The notes beneath the pieces are model-generated. The model ran no database searches. It saw nothing but the letters and a program-made list of their open reading frames with translations, and had not been told where the DNA came from. Source: Taenia hydatigena (lineage: Eukaryota > Platyhelminthes > Cestoda > Cyclophyllidea > Taeniidae). Taken from it: DNA of 64,000 nt. The position numbers were made by a program, and so were the translations under genes. How positions within the stretch are numbered: position 1 is the first letter of the stretch; each line of letters opens with the position of its first letter. The stretch is taken from assembly GCA_036345935.2 (NCBI GenBank), contig JADWOT020000001.1:9686836-9750835 (forward strand). The letters run 5' to 3'. This document shows, one piece after another, positions 23,510-36,290 of the stretch.

Positions 23510-26500
23510 TAAATATCCAAAGAAGTAGTACCAATATTTCGTGTGTACAAAGGTGACATATCGAGGGGTGATGGACCAAATGCTTTGCCAGATTCTGGAG
23601 CCTATCGCGTAAGCAATGGGGAATGTGAGGGCACGTCCAAGTAAATATCGACTGATAGGGACCCTCATTTATAGATTTGAAAATAATTGTGTAAGAGTGT
23701 ATCGTTGCAGACATACCAAAAGTCGTTTCAGAAAATACGTATCAAAAGTGGGATTCACTACAACTACCGGAACGTTTGTGTTATTCACCGACAGATTCAG
23801 ATTTGCTTCTAGCCGGCGCCTAAACTTCTATTGGTTGCACCCTCGAAGGTGATCCGTCATGCAAGTGGGATCGGGCACTCGAAGCGGATCGTGATGTGCT
23901 CCATTGTGCGAGCGATTGGGGATTTGTTGCGACATCATGATATATCTCTTTAGCAGCAAGCATTAATTGCGACTTGTACTCAGCTCCTTCCACAGCCTAT
24001 TCTACATCCACATTTCAATCCAATTTCATCTATTAATGTCGCTGTGATTTGGACGGCGCAATTTTACCACAAATATAATTTTATTCTCATAACTTCATAA
24101 AACTATACTAGGGTGAAATAAATGTCATGCCATTCGATGTCACGAGAGATCAAATAATCACGCAGCTTAGTACAGCCCATCGATTGCATCGTGCGACCTC
24201 ACAAAACACGCATTTGCCCCTCACGTGACTAAGCCTCATCTGTGAGTTGATTTGAGGCATGATCTGATGACACGCCAGACGGCATTACAACAAAGCCTAA
24301 GGTGACAACGCCTCCGTCTTTATGCTCACATCGCCATGTCATGCATTGTACCCAGCATTTTATGAGACGCAAAAACGATTCGCTTACACTTCATGCTGTC
24401 AAATAACACCGTAAAAGTTAGAAAATTAGCTGAGATGGTGCACGTCCTTCTGCATGCGTCATTTTTGACTAATACTCCGCCAACGACACTCGTATCGTGG
24501 CCTACGAAGTGTTCGCGCCAGGTCCACTTTATTCAAAAGTGTACAAGTTGACTTGATCTCCGCTACCACCGCCTCCTTTCTCCCCTTTTTTCCGCAGTTT
24601 ACTTCCAAAAAGCAATACTAAGTTACTTGACTCAATCCGATCTCTCAGGATACCGCTGACACCTTGCCAGTGGCGATAAACCACACTGCCGAAGAAGAAA
24701 CCCCATCACATTATGATAAGCACATAGAGCTGGGAATCGAGAAGATGGGGTCATGCCTATTGATGATGTCGAGTAAGCATTTACTGTACAAATAACTCAA
24801 CAACTCTGTATCGAGTGGGAAAGAAATACACAAACACCTCTGTCACACACTTATCCTTTCTGACATCATTATGCAGAGGGTGTTGGCGAAGAAGTTTGTA
24901 GTATTTCAACGGTAATGTAGTCGCTCCTAGGATTTCGTCAAAGCCGCTTGTCTGTGTAACGATCGGCTAAAATACTAATGTGAATAAATACTGTGGAGCT
25001 ATTACTGCGATGCAATGGACACTAGATTGCAAGTCCAGAATGGAGCATGACTTGTGTTTCAATCAGCTCCTTTTGATCAGAGCATGTTGAGCATCTCTTA
25101 ATCTCTCTTAGTGGATTGCCAAGCACTTGTAGCTTCCGTCCGTCCTCCTTCGGTATAGACCTAAGAAATAGATGGAGGTGCGTGGTGACACGATACAAGA
25201 TTTGCACCACAAAAACATGTTTGCTGCGTGGCAGTTGACAGGTGCGTGCGAGTTGTCTTTAAAATGAGGCATTCCCACGAATTTCCTTTTCGTGCGTTTG
25301 CTGTGCTACAAAGTAGGCATCGTACGTCATTTTTGAGCGTTAATGTAATGAAAAAAGTGTTTTCAAAAATTAAGATACCTAACCTCCCGCAAGCAGTAAT
25401 GGCAATCTCATATCATGGAGACAAATGCCAGAAAAGAGAGCGATTGATTGAAAACATTTTTACACCAAAAAAGAGGCGAGAATTCAAAGTCCACCTAACC
25501 TGTAATTATTGGTCCCTATTCAGTACTGCTCAAGCGTTCGCCTGGGTCGCACTGCAGTATACGCCTTTTGCAATTTCTCACTTTTCTTCCCAATTTCAGG
25601 CGGCTTTGTGTGTTTGGACTAGCGGTGGTAAGCATGGAGCATGGACATGGAATTCCCATGCTGTTGGTGCCTTAATTCGCATTCGGTCGGAGGTGATGAG
25701 GGAAGTAGTAACTTCAAGTCCCTAATGTTGTGCCTATCACGTACCTCAACGTGTGCCTCCACTTAGACTACTTCTTGTCTTTATGTGATTGACAAGAGGT
25801 TGCATTTGCAAATTTGATGGGATTGTACGCGGCTGAGAAATTTGTCAAGTCGAATGTCTACAGGAGGTGGATAGCGCTCAGCTACGACTCGCTATCAAAA
25901 TTTTACACAAAAGCAACCAATTAGTAGTGAAAATTGCAAGAATACAAACTCTCGAGAGCAATGTATCAAAGATTTCGACTGTCGCTTCACAAAATTCACC
26001 TCATCTTCCTACTCAACTTGTGTCTTTATTTCCTTGCACATCTCAATGCTGCTCGACTATATTGGCGGTGGTAGATGCAATTACTCTTGGAACTGCTGAA
26101 TGTTTGCTAAGAATAACTGATCCCACTGACGAACACCGAAGCTTTAGTCAATGCTATCCTGACGCCTGATCCGACGTCATCGTAAGGCTTAACAGCCATA
26201 CGTAATTCCGCGACAAGGATAATGCGTGTTACGTGCTGGAGGCATGACATTCATAGGCATGGGGCGTCCCCTCATTCTGTTCATAGTCATCCAGCTGCTG
26301 TTTTGACTCCCCTCTGGCCACGCCATGCTTCGCTCTTAATCTCAATGCATACATTTGTGCTACTGCTAAATAGACGAGGTACGGTGTAGCATGCTGTGAA
26401 TCGCCAGGCGGAAAAAGTAAGCAAAAATACAACAGACGAAGTGGGTGATATCAAACCGTCTGACAATTAATACTTCGAGAGATGATTAATCTATCCGAAG

Positions 26501-28080
26501 GGGTGAATAGGTTAGTGAAGAGCTCGTACCACTCCTAATGACATCATAGGTTACGCGAGATTGGAAGCTGTAATGCTGAACATGTGAATGGGATAATACG
26601 AGCGTGCCATTATAGTCGGGTGAACATCAAAAGAAAGGCGCGGGTTCTACAAAAAAAGTAGATTTCTCAATATGCATTTGCTTGTTGCCACCTAACTGCA
26701 ACCAGGTCTACTCCAACACCGAATCAATTTCCGTGTAAGATGATTTCTGCTAAATCTTGAATGACTTGATTTTCTATACTTCAAATGCTAAAGCCCTCCG
26801 ATATATGGGCTCGTTAAAGAATGAATAGGAGGAATTACTAGCAGGCTTGCAGAAATTTGCGAAAACGGTCTTAAAAGGCTGTTTAGGTGGCAAGAAAACA
26901 AGGAGTAAGTACATTTCAGTGAGGGCAAGAAGTACACCATCCTATGGCGATAAAGACGAGCCCATTTGAATAAACCTTATAGTGCACCTGGACGAGACAC
27001 ATCCATTAACTGGAAGCCATGTTTTGAGCCGAAAGGCAACGCTGAATAGGACTAGGATCAAAGTGTACCACGAAGGTGAATTTGTACCTTACAAGGAGGA
27101 TTCTATCAAGAAGACAGAAACAGCTTAGTTTGGATGGAAATTAGAACCGCAAGGCATTAGTCACTGATGTTTACATGCTCAGTCCTACGCCATCGTAACG
27201 CTTAACAGCTGGTCATAGCGTGATGGGGTCATGACAGCTAGGGGGGGAGCGGAGTACCTCTGATGGCTTAGTAATAGTCAGACTTCTCTTTCAACTCCCT
27301 CCGATCACATCTTTTCACATTAGTCAAATGTACTTCTTTATGAGGAAGTCGAGACATGGCACATGATTCTATCCCTTTCTCCTGTGGGTTACGTATCGAA
27401 AATGCGAGACCATAATTGCTCCTTAATAAAATGCCTTGTAATTGATTGTAGAGAGCAGACAGAGCAAGTGCCGTGGTTTTCTTCACCAGTCATTCCATCA
27501 GATCTAGATGGCACTTAGGCTAATTGTGAAGTAAAAGAAGGAAGTAAACTAGGTAAATGGACATTTTGTGCCCCACGGGATGTTGTGACGCATTAAAAGA
27601 TGAGTCAAATCAAGAGATAATATCTTTGATGGCCAATGGATACACTGATAAGTGTGCGTTTGTTCATTTCGGACACAACCAAAATCAGCGGAGATGCAGG
27701 GGAAAACCCAGCCTAAAAATTCCCTGCATATTTGATGAGGGACCATGATCGTGCGAGAGGGCCCTGCAATTCCTCTGTATCACAACATGAAATATAGTTT
27801 TATCCATTATTAAAGCAGCTATGTATGTCAGTGAAAATCAGTGTGGTGTCAGAGTGCCTACTTAGTAAAAGCACCTTCGCATACATATTGCCCAACTAGA
27901 GGAATGACTGGAAGATTGTAGGGCATAGTTAGGAGAAAACAGGGACAAGGCAAAATAAGAAGACAGGGCTATCGGGAAGAAGTGGACATTAGTGATGCAA
28001 ACAATGACGTCAGGGTATGCAGAGAGCGTGACGTTAATGCCGATCTAGTGTAAAGGAACGAAGCCAATCATTAAAAACTG
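23510..28080. other. Spacer, left part
   Basis: Not shared between the arms. Besides the 165-codon frame at 25228-25725 I see no gene. Two short similar segments lie near 26165-26190 and 27185-27215 (CATCGTAA.GCTTAACAGC). Confidence 0.4.
25228..25725 (+). CDS. 165-codon open frame in the spacer, unrecognised
   Basis: The longest open frame in the spacer. The first codon is GTG; the first ATG is a dozen codons in (MRHSHEFPFRAF). It contains FSKIKIPNLPQAVMAISYHG and CVWTSGGKHGAWTW. There is no mirror copy to test selection, no clear splice sites and no recognised domain. It may be chance. Confidence 0.2.
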   Translation: MAVDRCVRVVFKMRHSHEFPFRAFAVLQSRHRTSFLSVNVMKKVFSKIKIPNLPQAVMAISYHGDKCQKRERLIENIFTPKKRREFKVHLTCNYWSLFSTAQAFAWVALQYTPFAISHFSSQFQAALCVWTSGGKHGAWTWNSHAVGALIRIRSEVMREVVTSSP

Positions 28081-28920
28081 AGGATTAAAAGCGTAGAAAA
28101 GAAAGGATTGATAACAAATTTAATGCAAATAATTGCAAACATAGAATAAAAATCGGAAAAAATTTTAAAAAAATCAGCAAAAAAAGCACAAAAAGCAATG
28201 TAGAATCCGATGTTTAACATAATAAGGGGTGGGATGTAGGGCAGGCATTGAGGTCGACCAATAAAACAGATTTAAAATGAGAATGATCAATGAAAGACCA
28301 ATAGAATCGGAGAGACAAAAGTATATAAAGAATAGCAGGACGATGACATTTTATTACGGAGGATGAAAAGAACGAAGAGAGAATGCAGTGCCATGGCATC
28401 GACAAGGGAGAGAGCATTGATCTCTCCATTCGTTCCGCCAAAAAAATCATCCACAACTGGAGACGAGATGTGAGCAGTGCAGCATTAGTGAAGTGAGTGA
28501 GTGAGTGTGGCGCTAACCAACAACACTGACAGACATTCCTCAGTGCTGTTGCCAACGCGCCATGCTCTCTCACACCACACTCCTCTCTCTTTTCCTTCTA
28601 TCATCTATATGCCTCCACACTCCACCCACACCCTTCAATCAACTCCTCACTTTACCCACTCTCATTCCCTCCTTCACACTCACGTCAGCCCACACAACCA
28701 CCCACCAACCCACCCACTTACCTACTCTACGTGTCTCACTCTATCTCCACTTCTCTAGGTGTCTACCAATCTCTGTCGCTGTCTCCGCTGCCACGTTGGT
28801 TGTTGCAATTGAGAGGAGCCAACAATCTCCTCCACATACACCTCCTGCTGATGCATCTGCTGCTGCTGCCTCCGCTGTTGCTGATGCTACTTTTACTTGA
28901 AATCTCTTTCTCTTTTATTT
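28080..28920. other. Purine-rich to pyrimidine-rich switch in the spacer
   Basis: The plus strand is purine-rich from about 28080 to 28490 (with TATATAA at 28322), then a GTGA-type microsatellite at about 28489-28508, then strongly C/T-rich to about 28760 and CTG/GCT-rich to 28892. The 112-codon frame at 28562-28900 is low-complexity (Leu, Ser, Thr, Pro, Ala) and not a credible protein. This could be a promoter region or simply skewed DNA. Confidence 0.4.
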
Positions 28921-29394
28921 GTTAGGACCTCTAGTTTACTCACCGTTCTTCGGGCCATGTCGGACATTTTTTAAGTTGTGAAATTGATGCCTTTTTACTT
29001 GTTCTGCTTTTGTTGTGAAATGAAATCCTTGGAAATGTTTTTTTTGTTTATCCTGCTGCTATGAAATCCGACAAATATAATAGAGACAAATTTAATGTGG
29101 TGGAACAAAATACACTTGCTACATGCCCGTGTCACTGCTCGGCTCCAAATTTGGTGTTTACCTAATAAATGCCTCCAGGGCTTACGAAACGATACACAAG
29201 ATTAAAGCTTATTTGCCATGCTTTTTAATGCCTTTCCCACTTTTGCCGTTTTGTGTGTAAAAGAAGTGTGAGGAGACATTATTAGACGATTAGACGATTA
29301 TTTTTATTGCCATAAACCAATAAGCTGCTCATCCCCTGTGCGGTTTACGAAAAACCTAAGAAATGATGGGTCAGGTAACTGCAATCTGAGCATT

Positions 29395-30790
29395 TGCATG
29401 CACAAAGGCATGTGTTGCCTATAATACTCAAAAAGGTGCAAGACCCACCCTCAAATTTGCTTTTAGACATCCACGACCCCACTTAAGCTTTCATCGATGC
29501 ACATTATAAAGCCATTTTCCAATGGGTCCACTACTTCAATCACTTGAATCACATCACTCAGTACTTCTCATTGGCAAGTATTTCTTGAAGAAAGTGATGG
29601 GAATGAGGCGACGGGGTGTGAAGTTGTACCCAAAGTGACTGCTCTTGCAACAATAAATGTCCCATCAATGTGTCTTCCATCATGGTACAGGCTGCGGTTT
29701 TAATCCTGCCACTAAGACTATCAACACATTTCTTACGCATCCACGCATACATACGCTTGTGCATTTGTTTAGGAACTTGACAAGATTTTATACATAAATC
29801 CTGAACATGAAATAGTTAGCTTTTGGAAGTTAGCGAAACAGGAAACAATTGCCGATACAATTCACCATCGCATGTGGATAAAATTATAAAATAACTACAT
29901 TTCAGAAGTCTCTTCCTTGTGGGATAGAAAACACTTAAGCGATGGTGCGGGTCAAATCACCAATCATACGCGCACATGCAAAGATGAAAGGTGGTGCAAT
30001 CCGAGGCGACGCCATACGCATGGGATGTATGGAGTCGAAAAATTCGTAAGAAGGGAGCGAATGAATCGAAGCGAGTAAGGCTAAACATAGAAGGATGTGG
30101 ATGAATAAACTGTGAGAAATCGGACTTGTAACCATGATCGGCTTAACATGGCGACATCATAGAGAAGGTAGTTGGAGGCATTGAATCCCTAATGCAGGAC
30201 AACTTTTATGATACGGGCACATTCATACGTGACGCTGATGCAGTGGTTGTAGTACTTCTGGTAGACACATCTTCACAGAGTGTGGACGATGTTCTCGTTC
30301 CTTTTCAGCTAGTATGCCTTCAACGCACGCATTTGGCCACTTGTTTGCCCTTAGGGGCAACTCGCTAATCACATTTAAGTTGAAAGTGGAAGTTAGACTC
30401 GTGAACGCCAAGTCTTTTTCAATTGTACCGAGTCGCCTCAGGGACAGTACTAGTTACATGCTTGTCAGTGGGCGGCATGCAGAGTAGCAAATGGGTAAAG
30501 GAAGAGGTTGTGGGATGAGTCCCGATGAGCAAGAATGAAATATGCGCTACTTTGCAAGGCGAATTGCGAAAACGGCATACAGATAGCTAATAAGAAATCG
30601 ACGATCAACTGGAGGTTAAGGTGATTTGAGAGGGAGAAAGACACGAATGCGCAAGCGCAAGAACTTCCTTTTAGCGTCCTGCAGCATGTATTTGGAGGTT
30701 TACAGTCTTACTGCAGAGATAGGTGAATGAGTGGTACGGTTGGGCCCTGCGGACATGCCATCGTTAGGTTTTGCCGTTTCAAATCTACAC
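29395..30790 (+). repeat. Dispersed non-coding repeat, copy 2 (spacer)
   Basis: Shares AAGACCCACCCTCAAA, GCACATTATAAAGCC, ATTGAATCCCTAATGCAGGA and the following region with copy 1. It lacks the last third. It lies in the unshared spacer, so it is an independent insertion. Confidence 0.7.
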
Positions 30791-32925
30791 AGGAGGGCTT
30801 GGAAAATCCCTTTTGTGTAAATGTTAACAATCAGGTTTCTCCGCTTGCTTCCGTAGCTTGAATGCCTGTCTACTTAATCGCCAAGTAGCACTTAAACCGT
30901 TTGAATTGCTTCAGCATTCAAACCACAAAGCAGTACAAACTTGCTTTTTAAAATTGAAGTGTTTCGCAAACACTTTCATTCATTTATTCCCATCTTGTGG
31001 TGACGCAAAAGAGACCAAGGTCCTGATGTAGTAGAAAATCCTGCTAAAAAGTCACAGAGGCGAGTGCTTGATTCGTATAAATTAAATGCAGATGCATGTT
31101 TGTGGAACGCCGTTAGTCATTAAAAATCCAGCGAGTTAGAACAGCATTGCTCCTTGCGAAATTTCGCGATGCGGTTCATTCTAATTGAAGCCTGATGCAG
31201 TTGACCACTCACTCTTACGTTAAAAGGGCATAAGTGAGTTCCTCCTAAGCAAGTAGCTAACAATGGATCACGCGTTTCCAAGTCAATCAGTTCGCAAAAC
31301 CTGGCAATAGATTATCCAATCCATGACTCAAAATGATACACACTTTGCTGTGCTCCGATGTAGCACCATAAAATTTCCACTTTTAACAATGTTATCACGT
31401 AAATGGGCAAGAAGCGCTATAGCCTTGCTTGAAAGAAATAGCCCACGTGCGGTAATCCTTGCTAACTCCTACAGCATGACCAACGACATCTAGTGGTTAC
31501 GTCTGCCTTTGCAGACAATGCAATTTAAGTCGGGTAATAGAATGCAATTTTGCACAAAAGTATCTAGAAATCGAAACTCAGTTGTGTAAAGTAAATACTG
31601 TGCCTAATGAAGTACTCATCGAATAAATATTGTTACATTGCTTGCTGAAGAGTATTTTGGCGTTCGCATGCTCAGACTTATGTGATTCGCGCATAAACAC
31701 AAAAGAAAAAAACGAAAAAAAGGTTTTTGTTTTTGATGCATTGTGACTAACACCTGTCGTATCCTTTTTGTCTTTCCTGAAGCTGTAATCAGCTACGCTT
31801 ACGAACCTTTATCTCAAATCCTCCCTCCATGCCAGCAGATTTTTCTGGCATTTCTGTAAGTGATCAAAGTCAACGTACCTCCTGTAAACCCTACTTAACC
31901 TTTACACATTTTAATTACTAACAGAAATCACTAGCTAGTTACTAAGGTCGGAGCGTTAAGCTTTTTTAGCGCTTTATTATAGGTTGGGCTGCGGTGTCCG
32001 AGCAGGAATTTGTCTACTAATTCGGATCTAGCCGTACGCTTCGATTTGTACCACAGCTCCCAGCCGGCAAACTTGTAACCACAAGAAGGTATAAGCTCAT
32101 GAGCGTTCGTAATTTTTTCATTATCTTCCTGTTTGAGTGCATATATAACTGCAAGGTGGAATTTGCTTTTCGATTACATCAATTAGATGAGTTTGCAAAG
32201 GTACTGCGTTGCATAGCCGTAAATCCACACTTTGGGGTGGTTCACACTACCGTCGATTTTGCATGATCCATGTGCCCTTTAAAAGCTTGTTCGTAAGTCT
32301 CAGAAGCATGGTAGTTCTTCAGCAGTCTGCTCTTTGTATTTTCTAACTTTCAATTTGGTTTGTTTGTTTGTTTTTTTTATACTTAATAAAAATAATGCAT
32401 ATTGATGGCTTGCATGGCCAACGGAATGCAGATTAGACCATATTCGTCTCGCCCTGGTTTGCTTTTGGTGTAAAGTGCAGCAGTTTCTAGCCTCGCTTAC
32501 ATTGAGCAGGTTTTGCATTATATCAGCAGGAAGAATGCTCAAGTCAAAATACGCTCACAAGCTTCTTCCGCTACATCAATTTAGAATTAAATCGAGCAAA
32601 GGGCTTGTAACGACTAGAGTATTTAATCACCCTCGCCCACTCTTTGGCATTGCTTTGCAATTCGCTTGATGCTCATCGAGCGAATTCACACCCATCGTGA
32701 GAGCAGTTAGCGTTGGTCAACTCAACATTCCCATGTTCGCTAAAATAGCAGCACCACTTTTTGTATTATCTCGCCCTGCTTTATTGTGACGCAATAATAA
32801 AAATTATCCCATTTTTGCTACAAATGTCAAATATTAAATGGTATGATTAAGAAAATAAGTAGATGGAATGAATTTGGTTACAATTAGCGGGAAGAGCATT
32901 GAAGAAGTGAATAGTTATTTAACGG
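30790..32925. other. Spacer, right part
   Basis: No gene recognised. Homopolymer-rich patches near 31700-31730 (A-rich then T-rich) and 32350-32395 (T-rich then AATAAAAATAA) could be old retroposed tails. Confidence 0.4.
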
Positions 32926-34404
32926 CATTATAGTTTGCACCAAATTTGTACTGTGGATCGTATCGTAGGATTGATTGCCTGGATTTCCAATTTCTCGAAC
33001 GAGTGCCTTTGATTAGTGGTCGAACCGATCTTACACCATGGTAACAATATGTCTCGCGCTACTCGAATTTACCGGTTATAATTTGTCTACGATATGCTGG
33101 TTACTCTTTGTCAATTGTCTTTACGGGTTTGATTTTTAACGGTCTATAAATATCCCTTTGCCTATTATTTGTGCATCTAGTGATATCTAATTGCGGGAGG
33201 CCTGCAAATGCACCAGACGGTTGGAAGAGTTTTCCGTAGTTCCTAACGGCACTTTTGTGGTCACTTGTTGGGGCCCATAAGGCAAGGTATTTTGTAGAGC
33301 ACTTGAAACAGGTAGTAAAACAAACCGCTTATGACGAAATGCTCTAACCGGTTTGATTTTGGCGATGCTGAATTGCTCAAAAAAGAATCCACATATGGAA
33401 CGACTTGTGAATGAAAATCACAACCATTTTGCGATGCCACTCGGGATCAACGTATCATGAACGATCAGCAGCGGAGTAATGCGTGGGTGATGATGCAACA
33501 GTTGGGCTATCCGTACATCAACAAGGAATGCGATGTCGCGGTGCGGGCTGACCACATGACTTCCACTTAGACGCAGTGAATGCACAGGTGGCAGATATGG
33601 AGTTGACAGACGATGAGTTTAGTGTTTCCTCACTTTCTTCACGTATGTGTGGGTTAGCCTTTTCAAAGCTAATAACAACAATTGTTTATCTTATGAATTT
33701 TTCCGTTACCAATGCACAAGAGATTCAGTTTAGTGAAACGTGTACCCACTTGTCAGTTGATGCACATAAATACAAAAGCAATCTACTTTAGGCAGTGCGA
33801 AAATACATAGGCGATACATAACAGGAAAATGTTGCAGAGACTCATACCCAAATGGAAATTGCTGACATAAAAACTAGCATTCAAATTTATTTGTTTGTTT
33901 ATGTGTAACGAATGGCCCTCCTACACGCTAATGATGTATGAAGTTGCTTTGACGCAAAAAACGTGGTAGAATGGGTCTTTTAGTTGCAGCTTTTGTAGGA
34001 GAATTTGAAGTTTAGCTACATATCTTTTAAATTCGAGGCATTGCACTGATAGCAACTTGAGTTCAGTAGATTTGTACGTGTTTATTGCTTTCGGGTGATT
34101 TAGTACCCAATGCATTTTGTGTGAAGCAGTCAGAAAATTCAAAATGAAGCAAAGCTTGCCAGCACGTTTCACCATCTCATAGCATTGAGAAACACTCCCC
34201 CTTGCAGACACCTTTCATTTCACCACAATTTAACAAGTCATGGCCCACAAATTTGAATGCATTTATACCGTTTGTATTTTTTGAACGCCAAAACTAGAAT
34301 ACGACTTATCAACAAAATAATGCCGTTTCAAATGGGAAACCTAGTGACCTTCCTAATTTACATAAAAATCGTGCGCAAAACATGCCGTTCGATGCTGGCG
34401 AGCT

Positions 34405-34910
34405 CTAATATGGTCCATGAAATTCCCACTTGCTACACAGACTACTCTTAATGACTGCGAGGTTCGCATGAAGTAGTCGGCACACCATAGCGTCTGTCAT
34501 TTGCTTCCATGCAGACAAATCAACCAGACTGTCATTAGTGGCGCCCAATCGTTTCGTCGCAGAATACGGATGACTCCCCACAAGTGGCTAAGGACATTAA
34601 AATGACCATCACCATCAAAGTATCAATAACCCACACATTCTCGTTAAAATAGAAAGCGATTTCTGTTAACTTGCATGGAGCAAGTACCTACTAACAGTTC
34701 AAAACTGCTTTTTCTTTTGTTTATGACAATAAAATTGGGAAATGCGTATGCAAAGACATTCAAGACCGAGTTCTTGTTCAGTAGCAGGACCGACGTTAAG
34801 TCCACGTTGCATTTGTTTAAGAAGTTTTTGTCCAGCAGTGATAGCAAGATATGCGTTTTGTAGCAGTAGTCTCTTCGAGTATCACTCCGATCTAATTTAT
34901 TAAGTCGCAC
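34405..34910 (-). pseudogene. Coding-like block, unidentified (right)
   Basis: Mirror of 20812-21376. The first frame is open for 88 codons; the second reads DTLMVMVILMSL, is stopped by TAA after IGRH, then continues WKQMTDAMVCRLLHANLAV and SLCSKWEFHGPY with a stop at 34405. Stops fall at different places in the two arms, as expected for separately decaying copies. Confidence 0.35.
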
Positions 34911-35064
34911 ACGTCAGCTACTTTCTACGAATCACTAAGAGTTTCGACTTCTTTACTGTTCATCTGGTGCTGTGGCAAACACATTTTATCTAGGAATAGG
35001 AAGGCGTTACTTTTCACATCCACAAATGTGCACCTCGAGATGCTCACAAATTATTAGGGACAGG

Positions 35065-36290
35065 ATTTCGCATTTTACTGAACATGCATATGAGCCCACA
35101 AGAAGTACACCGAAATGATGTTATTGCGTTTGCGCATTCGTTTATTCCTTCCTCGCATTTGACATTAGCTCTTGGTGGTTCATCATATTCCTATTCGCTG
35201 TCTGTTTGCTTTTTCGTAATTCGCTCTACAAAGTGCCGTATATAGCAATCCTGTTCAATAGGATTTACACCACATCCTCTTCCTTTGCTCGTTTGCTGCT
35301 CTGCAAGCCGCTCACTAACAAGGGGGTAAATAGCAATGTTTTGGAGGTGACTTGGTAGAATAGGAAAGACTTCAACTTAAATCGGACCACCGAGATGCGT
35401 CCACTGAAGGCATACTAACTGACCAGGAGAGAGCAAATCGTCCACACTTTGTGAAGTATTACAATCACCCCATTAGCATCACTTGCCAATGTGCCTGTAT
35501 CATAAAAGCTTTCCTGCATCAGGGATTCAGTACCTTCAACTACCTTCCTTATAACATCGTCATGTGAACAAGATCTCAGTTACAAGTTCGATTCTCCACA
35601 TTATAGACGTCCACACCTTCTTGTTTCACATGATTCGCTTCGATTCGCGATTCCATACATTCTATGTGCGTGGTGCCGATTTGGATTGCAACATATTTCA
35701 TCTTTGCATGTGTGCGCATGATTAATGACTTTGATCTCACCTCTTACTTGGATATCAAACATCCCGTGAGAAAGGGACTTCCAGAATGAGATTATTTAAT
35801 AATTTTATCTGCACGCGGTCACAAAGCGCATTATCAATTGTCCTTTGCGTCGCTAATTTCCAGAAGGTAAACTTTTCATGTTCATAAGTTGTCTACGAAG
35901 ACATACCAATTTCTCAAACAAATGAATGAGCATATGCATGCGTGAGTGCGTAAGAAATCTGTTGATGGTCATAGTGACCGGATTGGAATCACGACCTCTG
36001 CCATGATGGAAGACAAATTGATGGGAAAATTAGCGTTGCAAGTGCAGTCACATTGGACACAAGTCCACACGCCATCCCCTCAGCCACATCACCTACTTCA
36101 GGGACCACTTACTATTGAGAAGTATTAAGGAGTACGAGTGAACGAATCAGAATGGTGGATCTAGCAGGGTTGGCTTTCTAATGTGCATTGACAAAATCAC
36201 AAATAGGGTCGTAAATGTCAAAAACCAATTTTTATGATGCGTCTTGCGCTTTTTGGAGCATTTTAAGCAATCCATGCCTTTATTCATGTT
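35065..36290 (-). repeat. Dispersed non-coding repeat, copy 3 (mirror of copy 1)
   Basis: The right-arm counterpart of 18230-19600. The minus-strand frame of copies 1 and 2 encoding TLMG..LLLQEQS-like text is open here on the plus strand for 60 codons (35946-36128), but it is broken in copy 1. Confidence 0.7.

Noticed and set aside
24995..25070. tRNA-Cys-like sequence: 76 bases with pairing ends (GGAGCT and AGCTCC) and an anticodon-like loop TTGCAAG
   Set aside because: The anticodon stem has a mismatch, there is no T stem and no proper D arm, and the B-box pattern is absent. Chance or a decayed fragment.
28562..28900. 112-codon frame in the pyrimidine-rich tract as a secreted or mucin-like protein
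   Set aside because: Low-complexity composition forced by C/T-rich and CTG-rich DNA; overlapping frames are equally open.
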